Shown: positions 15,282 through 24,350, numbered from the stretch's first letter. The stretch is 64,000 bases of DNA from Palsa-744 sp963734815 (GCA_963734815.1 CAVTIH010000003.1:620001-684000), one strand, 5' to 3'. The notes: generated by a model from the letters alone, not told the origin. Translations and numbers: made by a program.

Positions 15282-16985
15282 ATGGCGACACCCTGTATAC
15301 GCTGGGCGACGGCAGCCACGCTGGCTGCGCTGATCGTCTGCGTCTGCTACGGCATTACTTCCGTCTTCGCAACATCGCCGGCGATCGCCGCCAGTCCCAT
15401 CGCTGGCGGCTGGACCGTGGAGCCTCTGGCGACGCCTGTGGGCGCCCAGCACGTTGTTCTTCAGGCGGTGTCCTGCGCCGAAGCCACCGCGTGCATGGCC
15501 GTCGGATACTCCGAAGAAAGCACCCCTGGCGCGACGCCGCTCGCAGAGACGTGGAACGGCTCACGATGGTCGCTCTCAGGTGCCGTGATCGCATCGCCGG
15601 GCTCCGATCTTTTGGGTGTCTCATGCCCCGTCGTCGGGTGGTGCGCGGCCGTGGGTAGCAGCAGTCAGGAAGTCTTCGCGGAGACCTGGAATGGAGCTGC
15701 GTGGACGAAATACACGATCGCTGCACCTTCCGGCAGCCAGTCGTTCACGCTGCTCGGGGTTTCGTGCACCTCGCCCACCCACTGCCTCGCCGTCGGCTAC
15801 TACGTTGATGACACTGGTTACGGGAAAACGCTCGTTGAGGAATGGAACGGGTCTACCTGGACTGAAGGCAACGCAGTCGACCCTAACCCACGCGGTGCGC
15901 CATACGACGCGACCTCAGAGTTGTATGCGATCTCGTGCGCGAGTCCCTCGTCGTGCGTTGCCGTCGGAGAATACGAAGACGAACCTGACGACACCGACCC
16001 AGCATTGGCTGAGAGCTGGAATGGGAGCACATGGACAGTCGATTCAACGCCAACGATCCTGCACGCCTTCCAGACCTACCTCAACAGCGTCTCGTGCTGG
16101 GCACCAGGCTCCTGCATGGCCGTGGGCGGCTACAGCATCTTTGGCAACCCACCCCCGGAAGGTAACACTATTTCCGAGAGCTGGGACGGCTCCGTATGGC
16201 ACCTACAGAGCGCCCCGGTGCTACCCGAGACTTTTAGCGAACTCCACGGAGTCTCGTGCACCTCGGCTACATTCTGTATCGGACTCGGCTACGGTTCGCC
16301 GGGCGCAAACTATGTAGCGCTCTGGAATGGTGAGTGGTCATACGAAGCCTTCGGGGCCGCATTGCGGGCCGTATCGTGCGTTTCCCAAACATATTGCATG
16401 GCCGTCGGCGCCGAAGAGGCAGCCGTCTATGTATCGAATCCCGAGAACCCACAGCCCTTTGGCAGTGGTGGCAACAGCAGCCCACCTCCCCCGACGACAC
16501 CGCCCTCACCGGCTCCACCATCACTACCAACGTCCAATCCCTGCCTGCCGTCTCACGGGAGTATCGCCCACGAGCTTCTAGCCAGCATTAAGTGCACCTT
16601 GGTGCTGACGAAGCTGGAGGCTGAGTGTGGGGTTGGCATAGCCAAACTCCTCTACTTTCCAGCTAAATACTTGAAGCTCGTAGAGGAGGCGAAGACGCTT
16701 GCCGTGCTGGACCGCTTGCCAGCAAAGATCAGGCCCATAGCTCGCTTCTTTTACGATCTATTCCACGATCACTACTCAAAGTATGCCCTGCCAGGATTTC
16801 GTACCGGCGCTGAGGCGTTTGCCACGATCAAACGGCTATACAAGGCATACCAGTTGATCCTCATCATCCCCGACATTTTCAAAGCTATTTCGAGACCCGA
16901 TTTCAGCAAACTCGCACTCGATCTCGATGATATTCTAGGTCTGCGTCCGTGTGTTCAAGCGGTGGCTGATGGCCTCGCCAATTAA
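15282..16985 (+). CDS. Secreted repeat protein with paired cysteines
   Basis: The start at 15282 has AAGGGGG upstream. A signal peptide (ATLAALIVCVCYGITSVFA) leads into about seven repeats of roughly 45-55 residues. Each contains a VSC...C(M/L)AVG segment and a WNGSxW segment, so each repeat probably holds one disulfide, as in a propeller. A proline-rich linker near residue 405 joins a C-terminal helical domain of about 140 residues. It is probably cell-surface or secreted. The 200 bases upstream contain a possible promoter (TTGACG, 17 bases, TAGCGT at 15197-15225). Confidence 0.8.
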   Translation: MATPCIRWATAATLAALIVCVCYGITSVFATSPAIAASPIAGGWTVEPLATPVGAQHVVLQAVSCAEATACMAVGYSEESTPGATPLAETWNGSRWSLSGAVIASPGSDLLGVSCPVVGWCAAVGSSSQEVFAETWNGAAWTKYTIAAPSGSQSFTLLGVSCTSPTHCLAVGYYVDDTGYGKTLVEEWNGSTWTEGNAVDPNPRGAPYDATSELYAISCASPSSCVAVGEYEDEPDDTDPALAESWNGSTWTVDSTPTILHAFQTYLNSVSCWAPGSCMAVGGYSIFGNPPPEGNTISESWDGSVWHLQSAPVLPETFSELHGVSCTSATFCIGLGYGSPGANYVALWNGEWSYEAFGAALRAVSCVSQTYCMAVGAEEAAVYVSNPENPQPFGSGGNSSPPPPTTPPSPAPPSLPTSNPCLPSHGSIAHELLASIKCTLVLTKLEAECGVGIAKLLYFPAKYLKLVEEAKTLAVLDRLPAKIRPIARFFYDLFHDHYSKYALPGFRTGAEAFATIKRLYKAYQLILIIPDIFKAISRPDFSKLALDLDDILGLRPCVQAVADGLAN

Positions 16986-16988
16986 CTG

Positions 16989-17249
16989 CTAACGTCGAAC
17001 ACGCTGGATGACGCGCTCAATCAGCACAGCTATGGTGGAGATTATTGTCATAACAACAAAGGCAATGGCTGCTATCTGGAACGTATAGAGACCCTTATCG
17101 ATAAATGCCGACGACGTAAACCAATTGACTACGACTCCAACGCCGGCTGAAAAGAGCCCTACAGCAAGGTTGTAGCGCGGATTGATCCCAGGAATCTTGT
17201 ACTTGCGCGGATTGAACTTCTGAGGCTGACCGTTATCATTTGGTGTCAT
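16989..17249 (-). CDS. Small two-pass membrane protein
   Basis: I prefer the ATG at 17249 (MTPNDNGQPQ) over a further upstream start. The 86-residue product has two membrane helices (LAVGLFSAGVGVVVNWF and IAAIAFVVMTIISTIAVLI) and a basic tail. It converges with the secreted repeat protein, three bases apart. The function is unknown. Confidence 0.65.
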   Translation of the reverse strand: MTPNDNGQPQKFNPRKYKIPGINPRYNLAVGLFSAGVGVVVNWFTSSAFIDKGLYTFQIAAIAFVVMTIISTIAVLIERVIQRVRR

Positions 17250-17383
17250 ATATTGATTTTTACTATACCTCCGGCAACCAGAAACAGTCAACGACAACTC
17301 GCCCCCTTAGCACCCAGCCGAACATTGCGGCGCGCATCATATCTATAGATGGCGACGACCTGCGTCCGCGCTGGGCGACTCCT

Positions 17384-17902
17384 CTACGCCAACACGTACC
17401 GGCCTCTCGCCACCCGGACAAACCTTGGGTTGCTTCCACGAACACCCATGCGCAGACACCAACTGACAGACTCTATGGATACAGCCTGACCGAGCTGCTG
17501 CTCCATGACCGCATGAATATCCCTGAGCCTCATAGGTCTTGCTTGATCAGCCATCGCTCGCAGGATTGCATCCAGCACCCAGCCTGGACGACGAGCCCGC
17601 TGCCTCCGGCTCCTGATAACTCGTGGCTGGGCATCGCTGGCCTTCAGAGCAGCCAACCGCTTGGCCAAATGACTCAATCCTGATATGATTTCAGGAGTTG
17701 CGAGGACGCTGAGCAGTTCGACCACATGCTTGTGCGTATCGTCACAGTCTTGGTTCCAATACCCTCCGCTCCTCCGCATTTTTGGCAAGTTGAATGTCGC
17801 TAATCGAACCGTGAGATCCAGGGGTCCCGACTCTGTAGGGGTTGTGGCGTTTGCGTCTTTGGGTCGCTTTGGCGCGGTCCGCCCAGGCAACGGGAATCGC
17901 AT
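17384..17902 (-). CDS. Putative DNA-binding protein with C-terminal winged-helix (HARE-like) domain
   Basis: The C-terminal 60 residues (VSIESVSWCLRM to VARGRYVLA) look like a HARE/HTH-type winged helix often found beside restriction and nucleotide-modification genes. A basic hinge precedes it. The N-terminal part is unrecognised and the start is uncertain; ATG at 17902 or a later Met are both possible. A truncated copy of the C-terminal domain lies at 19077. Confidence 0.55.
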   Translation of the reverse strand: MRFPLPGRTAPKRPKDANATTPTESGPLDLTVRLATFNLPKMRRSGGYWNQDCDDTHKHVVELLSVLATPEIISGLSHLAKRLAALKASDAQPRVIRSRRQRARRPGWVLDAILRAMADQARPMRLRDIHAVMEQQLGQAVSIESVSWCLRMGVRGSNPRFVRVARGRYVLA

Positions 17903-17944
17903 CGGCGGCTTCTGACCGGATGGCCTGGCATCCCTGCCCAGGCG

Positions 17945-18289
17945 ATGATGTTCAACTCTGCCCAAGTGACATTCCAGCGCGTGGTACACAACGGCCAGAC
18001 GAGCTGGGACGTGCTCTACGCCGGCTGCGTGATCTGCCGGGTCAAGCGCACGACCTCGCTCGGGCGCGGCTACAGCAAAAGCCAGATGCGCACACGACAC
18101 GTCGCAGCCTGGCATGGTTCCGTCGAGCATGTCGCCGGCCTCTCCGACATCGAGCGCCGAGCGGTGCAGAGGGAGTTGGACAACAGGGACAAGACGACGC
18201 GCGAGATGGCCGTGCGGCACATCTTCGCCTCCTACGAGCACGCGCAGGTCCCGCTGCGGCTCAGCCTGCCTGCCCAAGCGGTGGCGTAG
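17945..18289 (+). CDS. Hypothetical protein, 114 residues
   Basis: The product has a CVICR cysteine pair and a helical C-terminal half (DIERRAVQRELDNRDKTTRE). No strong ribosome site is seen. It is divergent from the winged-helix gene and convergent with the HEPN gene. Composition looks protein-like, but there is no family support. Confidence 0.45.
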   Translation: MMFNSAQVTFQRVVHNGQTSWDVLYAGCVICRVKRTTSLGRGYSKSQMRTRHVAAWHGSVEHVAGLSDIERRAVQRELDNRDKTTREMAVRHIFASYEHAQVPLRLSLPAQAVA

Positions 18290-18313
18290 GCCCCGTCGAC
18301 AGTGGGCGAGATA

Positions 18314-18703
18314 TCAGGCTTCGGCTACAAGCGAGCGGCTCCACTCGAACGCCGCCTCGGCAACACTGACGGCGAGCGCTCGATCTATAGGCGAGCCTTC
18401 CGTCTCGTAGCGCCACCCGCCGGCCCACGGAGTCAGCCAACGCGAACCGGCGACATCAGCCGGCGGCCCCTCGGCACCTTCAACGAGCGTCACCAGATAG
18501 CCAAGGTCATGAGTCATAGGGATCTCCACCTCGCGACTCGCGAGCACAGCCTTGATCGACTGCTCAACGGTCTGCTGAGCGTGAATGCCCACGACGTGAT
18601 CGGCCTGGTTCTCATCGGCGGCGAGAACCCGCACCGCAGCCAGATCACCCGCCGCCTTGTCAAGCAGCAGCCGCGCGACCTCGAGATGCTCAGGTGTGGG
18701 CAA
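18314..18703 (-). CDS. HEPN-domain protein (toxin partner of MNT)
   Basis: The product resembles HEPN proteins of the HEPN/MNT toxin-antitoxin class, with the characteristic HAQQTVEQSIKAVLASRE helix and THDLGYLV. HEPN toxins of this class are RNases. A TTG start at 18703, preceded by GAGGGTCGGG, is likely; a GTG at 18718 is possible. It overlaps the end of the MNT gene, which precedes it in the same transcript. Confidence 0.75.
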   Translation of the reverse strand: MPTPEHLEVARLLLDKAAGDLAAVRVLAADENQADHVVGIHAQQTVEQSIKAVLASREVEIPMTHDLGYLVTLVEGAEGPPADVAGSRWLTPWAGGWRYETEGSPIDRALAVSVAEAAFEWSRSLVAEA

Positions 18704-19007
18704 GCACCCGACCCTCACGCAACGCGCGGTCCACGACCGTGCCACGCACCACAGCCCGACGACGCGCAACATCCTCCGCAACGACGACTACATCGATCGG
18801 CGTCCTCAGCTCGTCGAGCTCCCCGCGCAGACGAGCCGACTCCACCGCGAGGTTCTCGACCACCGGCTCAATCACAAGCACGTCGTAATCGGACGCCGCA
18901 CCGGCCCCACCGCGCGCACGCGACCCGAACAGAACGACCCGCGAGCCATCCGGCACCGCGGCAGCCAGCCGCCGCCCGATCTCCCTGATGACCTCGGCTT
19001 CAGTCAT
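18690..19007 (-). CDS. MNT-type minimal nucleotidyltransferase (antitoxin)
   Basis: The 105-residue product has the nucleotidyltransferase signature GSRARGGAGAASDYDVLV with the two aspartates of the active site, and a third acid in TPIDVVVV. MNT antitoxins neutralise HEPN toxins, in known cases by adenylylating them. It is the first gene of the pair and overlaps the HEPN start. Confidence 0.82.
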   Translation of the reverse strand: MTEAEVIREIGRRLAAAVPDGSRVVLFGSRARGGAGAASDYDVLVIEPVVENLAVESARLRGELDELRTPIDVVVVAEDVARRRAVVRGTVVDRALREGRVLAHT

Positions 19008-19076
19008 GCCCAGACGGTAGACGATGAGCCCAACCGATCGCGGCCTATCAGCGCCTCCACCCGCCCGGGTGGCCGC

Positions 19077-19220
19077 TCACGCCAGCACGTAGCGCCCTCT
19101 CGCCACCCGCACGAAACGCGGCAAAGAGCGGATGTCTCGCGAGCAACTTCCCCGACAACCCATGCGCAAGCACCAACTGACGGACTCTATGGATACGGTC
19201 TCACCAAGCTGTTGCTCTAT
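19077..19220 (-). pseudogene. Truncated duplicate of the winged-helix domain
   Basis: The minus strand encodes VSIESVSWCLRMG and VARGRYVLA, nearly identical to the end of the gene at 17384, with a small insertion between them. The upstream part of that gene is absent. It looks like a partial duplication that flanks the MNT-HEPN segment. Confidence 0.6.
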
Positions 19221-19312
19221 GCCGCCGGCTCGGACGCCAGAGCAGCAGCGTGATCCTTCGGCGGCATCAGATAGCCATCTCGATCTGGCGTGGCCAGAGC
19301 CTTGTCTACCTC

Positions 19313-19332
19313 TGTACGTCTTATGGCGTACA
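19313..19332. promoter_or_regulatory. Palindromic operator of the DUF1778-GNAT pair
   Basis: TGTACG (19313-19318), eight bases and CGTACA (19327-19332) end directly at the antitoxin ATG. Antitoxins of this type autoregulate through palindromes. The half-site equals the hexamer of the 9380-9509 array. Confidence 0.5.
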
Positions 19333-19623
19333 ATGGTGGGTGTGGCATCCAAGACCGAGCGAATGAGCCTCCGCCTAACCCCTACGCAGGACACGGTGCT
19401 GCGCCGGGCGGCAGAGGCACATGGCGAGTCGACAAGCGACTATGTGCTGCGCCATGCCGTGGAAGCCGCCGAGCTGGACCTCGCCGACCGCCGCGTTTTC
19501 GTAGTCGGCGACACGGCTTGGAGCGAGCTGCAGAGCCTGCTCTCCGCGGCACCCTCGCAGCTGCCACCGGCAATGGCAAAGCTGCTCTCCAAGCAGTCGG
19601 TGCTCGAGCGACCGGCGCATTGA
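19333..19623 (+). CDS. DUF1778 (TacA-type) antitoxin
   Basis: The 96-residue protein has an N-terminal ribbon-helix-helix (KTERMSLRLTPTQDTVLRRA) and a C-terminal toxin-binding segment ending in the DUF1778-like pattern (LSKQSVLERPAH). It should bind the operator at its start codon and neutralise the GNAT toxin. The stop overlaps the toxin start by four bases (TTGA). Confidence 0.85.
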   Translation: MVGVASKTERMSLRLTPTQDTVLRRAAEAHGESTSDYVLRHAVEAAELDLADRRVFVVGDTAWSELQSLLSAAPSQLPPAMAKLLSKQSVLERPAH

Positions 19624-20111
19624 TCTACAGCGGCCCAACGCTGCTCACCACCGAGCACACGCTGGAGGGGTTCGACTGTGGCGAGCCTGCGCTAAACGGG
19701 TGGCTCGCACGCCGAGCGCTCGGAAATCAGGCGACTGGCACCAGCCGCACCTGGGTCGTGATCGACGAGCCGGCGGGGCTGGTGGTGTCCTACTACGCGT
19801 CCTCGGCCGCTTCGGTGATGCGCGCGGCAGCGCCGCGGCACATCGCCCGGGATCAGCCCGCTGATCTGCCCGCGATCCTGCTGGGACGGATGGCAGTCGA
19901 CAGCTGCCACCAGGGCAAAGGCCTCGGTGGCGCCATGCTCAAGCACTTCATGCTGAAGGCAATCGAGGTCTCACAGAAAATCGGAGTAAGGCTCGTCCTC
20001 GTCCATGCCAAGAACGACCGGACAAGGGCCTTCTACCAACACCACGGCTTCGTCGAGTCACCGCTCGACACACTCACCCTGATGATGATGCTCCCTTCCA
20101 CCTGCTCGTAA
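19620..20111 (+). CDS. GNAT toxin (TacT-type acetyltransferase)
   Basis: The 163-residue enzyme has the family opening (LEGFDCGEPALNGWLARRA) and the acetyl-CoA loop in DSCHQGKGLGGAML. TacT-like toxins acetylate the amino group of aminoacyl-tRNA and so stop translation. I place the start at a TTG overlapping the antitoxin stop. The pair is a classic two-gene toxin-antitoxin operon. Confidence 0.85.
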   Translation: MIYSGPTLLTTEHTLEGFDCGEPALNGWLARRALGNQATGTSRTWVVIDEPAGLVVSYYASSAASVMRAAAPRHIARDQPADLPAILLGRMAVDSCHQGKGLGGAMLKHFMLKAIEVSQKIGVRLVLVHAKNDRTRAFYQHHGFVESPLDTLTLMMMLPSTCS

Positions 20112-20160
20112 TGGCCGGCCCCCTGAGTCCGGGGCCCGGTGGTCGAGGCGAGCAGATACC

Positions 20161-21015
20161 TCAACGGCAGCTGGTGAGCAGACCCGGAGGCGTGGCACGT
20201 TCGAGCGCCTCCCAGCCTCGGTCGTGCTCGCCATCGGCCTCATTGGCGGCGACTCCGCCGCGCAGCCCGAATAGCCGCTTGGCCAGCAGCAGGTAGATAA
20301 CCACCACCACGTTGATGATGAAGGCGAGGATCTTGAATGGGGTTGCATGGTCGATGATCTCGTAGACCTCCAGCGGCAGCAGTGACGTCGTGACGATGAA
20401 GGTCACGTACTCCGCCCAGCGACGCTGGTACCACAGGCCCACCGCCTCGATTCCCTCAACGGCTCCATATGCGAGCAGAACCGCGCCGAGCAGATGCAGG
20501 CGCGACGAGGATGTCGTGAACCCATTGCTGAGGTCATGCCAAAAACCGTGAGTGGCATTCAGCCGGCCGGACGCCACACCTCCCTGCAGGTCGGCCATCA
20601 CCTTGTAGAAGGTGTCGCGAAGCGTTTTGCGATCGGCCGCGAACACCAGCACGAGGACACCGAGCGCCGCAAGCACGATGAAATGGAACGCGCGGTCGAT
20701 CGCGATCAGGCGCAGGAGGATCTTGTCGCGCAAGGGCTTGCCTCGCAGCGGCAGCTCGATTTCGCTTCGCTCCGGTGGGTGGGAACGCGCAGGGTGCTCA
20801 GGCGGGGGCAGCGCCAGCCAGCTGTCACAGCGCTGGCAGCGGTACCAGCGCGTGCCGGTCGGATCCTCGCGGGCGAAGATCGCATCCGCGGGGCGCAACG
20901 CGGCCGCATCGGTGCCGGCGAGCTCGTGGTTACGCAAGCCGCAGACAAGCAGCTCCCAGTGCAGTTGCCAGAGCCGGTGCCGCGGTGGCTGTGTGCCGGA
21001 TGGCTGCTGGCCCAT
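20161..21015 (-). CDS. DUF2127 family membrane protein
   Basis: The 284-residue product has an N-terminal zinc-ribbon-like cysteine pair (RCQRCDSW), then about four membrane helices (FIVLAALGVLVLVFA, LLGAVLLAYGAVEGIEAVGL, YVTFIVTTSLLPLEVYEII, LAFIINVVVVIYLL), the DUF2127 pattern. The function of that family is unknown. It probably begins the ordinary chromosome to the right of the accessory region. Confidence 0.8.
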   Translation of the reverse strand: MGQQPSGTQPPRHRLWQLHWELLVCGLRNHELAGTDAAALRPADAIFAREDPTGTRWYRCQRCDSWLALPPPEHPARSHPPERSEIELPLRGKPLRDKILLRLIAIDRAFHFIVLAALGVLVLVFAADRKTLRDTFYKVMADLQGGVASGRLNATHGFWHDLSNGFTTSSSRLHLLGAVLLAYGAVEGIEAVGLWYQRRWAEYVTFIVTTSLLPLEVYEIIDHATPFKILAFIINVVVVIYLLLAKRLFGLRGGVAANEADGEHDRGWEALERATPPGLLTSCR

Positions 21016-21073
21016 CGCGTAACCGTATCCACCGCCCCGGCGAGCCTCACCAGGTCGAGGTCCGCGGGTATCG

Positions 21074-22096
21074 CTACCGGCGCCGGGACGCCGCCGCGAG
21101 CGCGGGGTTGGTCCAGCCGGCGTCCGTGGAATTCAAGGTCGTCCCCGGCGCCACGATCTCGTCGATGCGGTCGAGCAGCGCGGTGTCGAGCTGCACCTCC
21201 GCCGCGCCGAGCTGGGACTCGAGCTGCTCGATCGTGCGCGGACCAATGATCGCCGCCGTCACGGCCGGGTGGCGGGTGACGAACGCGAGCGCCATCTGGA
21301 TCAGCGAGATGCCCGCCTCCTCGGCCACTCGCGCGAGCGCGTCGGCGGCCTCCAGCTTGGCCTGGTTGGCGGGGATCGAGAGGTCGTAGCGCTGCGGGAT
21401 CATCGCCGACCGCCGGGATGTCAGATCCTCGGCGCCCTTGCGCCACCGCCCCGAAAGCCAGCCGCCCGCGAGCGGACTCCACGGGATGACGCCCATCCCG
21501 AAGTCGCGGCAGACCGGCAGCACGTCGGCCTCGATTCCGCGAGCGAGGATCGAGTACGGCGGCTGCTCGCAGACGAAGCGCCGCAGGCGCTGCTCGCGGG
21601 CCACCCACTGGGCCTTCACGATCTCGGCCGCGGGGTAGGTCGAGGAGCCGATGTAGCGCACCTTGCCCTGAGCCACCAGGTCGGTGAGCGCCCCAAGTGT
21701 CTCCTCGTGATCGGTCCACGGGTCCCAACGATGCACCTGGTAGAGATCGATCCAGTCGGTCTGCAGGCGTTTCAGCGAAGCCTCGACCTCTTGCATGATC
21801 CAGCGCCGCGAGTTGCCGCCCTGGTTGGGGTCCTCGCCCATCGTGCCGTGGAACTTGGTGGCGAGCACGACGTTCTGGCGCCGCCCGCCGCTGAGCGCCT
21901 TGCCGACGATCTCCTCGGACTCCCCCCGCGAGTAGACATCGGCGGTGTCGATGAAATTGATTCCCCCGTCCAGCGCCCGATGGATGATGCGGATCGCCGC
22001 GTCGTGGTCGGGCTCCCCCCAGGCGCCGAACATCATCGCGCCGAGGCAGAGCGAGCTCACGTGGATACCGGTGCGTCCGAGCGTTCGCTGCTCCAT
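21074..22096 (-). CDS. Aldo/keto reductase
   Basis: The 340-residue protein reduces aldehydes or ketones with NADPH. The tetrad is visible: Asp and Tyr in FIDTADVYSRGESE, Lys in VLATKFHG, His in YQVHRWD. IIGPRTIEQLESQL near the end binds the cofactor phosphate. ATG 22096 has AAGGTG seven bases upstream. It follows the PQQ-propeller gene on the same strand and may belong to the adjacent cluster, but this is uncertain. Confidence 0.88.
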   Translation of the reverse strand: MEQRTLGRTGIHVSSLCLGAMMFGAWGEPDHDAAIRIIHRALDGGINFIDTADVYSRGESEEIVGKALSGGRRQNVVLATKFHGTMGEDPNQGGNSRRWIMQEVEASLKRLQTDWIDLYQVHRWDPWTDHEETLGALTDLVAQGKVRYIGSSTYPAAEIVKAQWVAREQRLRRFVCEQPPYSILARGIEADVLPVCRDFGMGVIPWSPLAGGWLSGRWRKGAEDLTSRRSAMIPQRYDLSIPANQAKLEAADALARVAEEAGISLIQMALAFVTRHPAVTAAIIGPRTIEQLESQLGAAEVQLDTALLDRIDEIVAPGTTLNSTDAGWTNPALAAASRRR

Positions 22097-22167
22097 GTCC
22101 CGCACCTTAGCGGGGCGGGCACGCGAATCCCTCCACGCGCCCGCCCAGCGGGACCTCCCGAACGGCT

Positions 22168-23739
22168 CTACCCCGACGCTTCCCCCCCACCGCTGGCGCC
22201 CAGCCGATAGGCGACCAATTCTGGGGTCTGACCGGCGGCAGAGGCGAGGCCGGCGGGAGCGATCACCGTGTCGCCGGAGACCGCCACGCCGGTGTTGGAC
22301 CCGGCCGGCAGCTGCGCCTGCCAGGCGACTTCGCCGGTGGAGTCGTTGAACGCATACAGCGTCCCGGTGGCGATCGGCAGGAACACGATGTCGTTGACGG
22401 CTGTGGCCGCTCCGAAGGCTGGCGAGGAGAGCTTCTGCACCCAGCGCACCGCCCCCGTGGCTGCGTTGATCGCAACCAGTTCGCCAGTCGATTCGGGGCC
22501 TTCGGTGTCTTCGGTCTGCGAGGTGTAGTGCACGGGGAGGTTGACGACGGGCACGAACACCGTCGACCCGTTGGTGGCCATCGGCGCGATCACGCCCCCC
22601 AGTAGGCCCGGTTCGACCGTCTCGGGCATGTGCAGCTTTGAGTATTCGTGTTTCATCGCGTAGACGCCGTCGTTTTCATGGCCGTTGTGGGACCCCACAT
22701 TGCGCTTCCACAGCAGTTTGCCGGTGCCCTGTTCGAGCGCCACCACGGTGCCGCCCTTGCCGGCGGTGATCACGACCGGCTTGCCGCCAACGTTCATCAG
22801 GATCGGCGGGTCTTGCAGATCGTGGTCGTAGAGGTCGTGCGGCGCCAACTGGTAGTACCACTGCAGCTTGCCGGTGGCGGCGTTGAGCTTGACGAGCGAG
22901 TCGGTGTAGAGGTCGGGGCCGGGTCGGCTCGATCCCCACGGGTACCGCGCGGTGCCCGGGAACGGCGCTGGATTGCCGGTGCCGAAGTAGATCGAGCCCT
23001 GCGAGTCGAACGCGGGCGCGTACCACACGCCCCCACCGGAGTTGACTTCGGGATGCCCCCATAGGTTTTCCGGGGCGGTGTCGAAATGCCACAGCTTCCT
23101 GCCGGTGGAGGCTTCCAGCGCCCACAGGATGCCGACGCCGCCGGGGGCGTAGAACTTGGCGTTGTTCCCCGGCACCGTCGCGATGTACACGATGCCGTTG
23201 TGATAGCCGGGCGCCATGTCGACGCCCTCGTTGGCGTTGCGCACCAGTTCGACCGACCACAGCTGCGCGCCGGTTTTCTCGTTCAGCGCAAACGCCGAGG
23301 TGGCGGTCGCCCCATACACGCGCCCGCCCGCCACCGACAGGCCGTTGGGTCCCTGGTCGGCCGATTCATAGGTCTTTGTCCACAGCACCTTCCCCGTCTG
23401 CAGATCGATCGCCCGCACATTGGATTCCAGGTCCTCCGAGTAGATCACCCCGTTGCTGATGATCGGCGTGGAGGAGTAGGCGCCATACAGGCTTTTGGCA
23501 GTGAGCGGCAGGTGCCACGCGACGCCGAGCTTCTTCACCGTCGAGCTGTCGATCGGGCCGCCCGCGAAGCGGGCGTTGGCGGGGCTGCCGTTGGGATAGC
23601 CAGAGCCGTTGAGTGCGTACGTCGGCGCGGAGGAGTCGCCGCATGAGGAGAGAGCGACGCCCGCGAGCAGCAGTAGCAGGGCGGCCAGCGGCGCTAGGCG
23701 CCGGGGGCCGCGGTGGTGTCTATCTGGGACGAGTTCCAT
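22168..23739 (-). CDS. PQQ-propeller (quinoprotein-like) lipoprotein
   Basis: The 523-residue protein has a signal with lipobox LSSC near residue 33 and repeated blade motifs (TGKVLWTK, TGAQLWSV, TGRKLWHF, TGKLQWYY, TGEVAWQA) of the PQQ-like eight-bladed propeller. Its start overlaps the end of the prephenate-dehydratase-fold gene by 46 bases, so it is the last gene of the cluster operon. It may be an extracytoplasmic dehydrogenase for the product, or only a scaffold. The active-site Asp of true alcohol dehydrogenases cannot be assigned with confidence. Confidence 0.8.
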   Translation of the reverse strand: MELVPDRHHRGPRRLAPLAALLLLLAGVALSSCGDSSAPTYALNGSGYPNGSPANARFAGGPIDSSTVKKLGVAWHLPLTAKSLYGAYSSTPIISNGVIYSEDLESNVRAIDLQTGKVLWTKTYESADQGPNGLSVAGGRVYGATATSAFALNEKTGAQLWSVELVRNANEGVDMAPGYHNGIVYIATVPGNNAKFYAPGGVGILWALEASTGRKLWHFDTAPENLWGHPEVNSGGGVWYAPAFDSQGSIYFGTGNPAPFPGTARYPWGSSRPGPDLYTDSLVKLNAATGKLQWYYQLAPHDLYDHDLQDPPILMNVGGKPVVITAGKGGTVVALEQGTGKLLWKRNVGSHNGHENDGVYAMKHEYSKLHMPETVEPGLLGGVIAPMATNGSTVFVPVVNLPVHYTSQTEDTEGPESTGELVAINAATGAVRWVQKLSSPAFGAATAVNDIVFLPIATGTLYAFNDSTGEVAWQAQLPAGSNTGVAVSGDTVIAPAGLASAAGQTPELVAYRLGASGGGEASG

Positions 23740-24350
23740 GTCGATCCATCCAATCGCTGTGGGGTTTTGTCATTTGATGTGAAAAGCCACGGGACGCGCT
23801 GCCCGATGACGGCTCCGCGGAAGCGCTTGCACGGGCCGTAAACCACCCAGGTGGTGTCCACCGGGCCGTAGTACTCCTCCACGCGCAACAGGTCGGGGTG
23901 TTCTTCGGCGTGGTGGACGTGCGTCAGGCCGGCGTCGTAGTGGCCTTCCAGCAGGTGGCGGGCAACCACCGGCTTGGAGGGCTCGTCCACCACAGTGGGA
24001 AAACGCGAGAGGTCGAGGTAGCCGCGGGTGGCGGACACGATCCCCAGACTGCGAGGCTCGGCGACGTCGGTGCGAACCAGCAGCGAAAGCGCCTTGGTGG
24101 GGTAGATGAAGGTGTCCACCACGAACACCTCCTCGTGAAAGCGCTCGGTGACGAGGTGCACCTGCACGTGCGCGGAGCACTGCACGAGAAACGTGTTGGG
24201 CTCCTCGCGTACCCGGCCAATCGCCCCGAGCAGGTCTTTTACGAGGACGACGTCGAAGTCGGTGAGACCCTGGAACTCGAGGTAGTGAAGCAGCGCGTTC
24301 TCGTGACAAGTGCCCGACGGCCCCAGCGTGATGAACGTCGGGCGTGCCAT
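23694..24350 (-). CDS. Prephenate-dehydratase-fold protein, possible BacA-like decarboxylase
   Basis: The 218-residue product begins with FITLGPSGTCHENALLHYL, the sugar-binding-like fold start seen in prephenate dehydratase and in BacA prephenate decarboxylase. I cannot find the catalytic TRF triad of dehydratases; the nearest match is CKRF near residue 175, so dehydration is unlikely. Its start shares one base with the chorismate mutase stop (TGATG). With an aminodeoxychorismate synthase and a mutase in the same operon, the substrate is probably 4-amino-4-deoxyprephenate. This is inference; biochemical function is open. Confidence 0.6.
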   Translation of the reverse strand: MARPTFITLGPSGTCHENALLHYLEFQGLTDFDVVLVKDLLGAIGRVREEPNTFLVQCSAHVQVHLVTERFHEEVFVVDTFIYPTKALSLLVRTDVAEPRSLGIVSATRGYLDLSRFPTVVDEPSKPVVARHLLEGHYDAGLTHVHHAEEHPDLLRVEEYYGPVDTTWVVYGPCKRFRGAVIGQRVPWLFTSNDKTPQRLDGSTWNSSQIDTTAAPGA

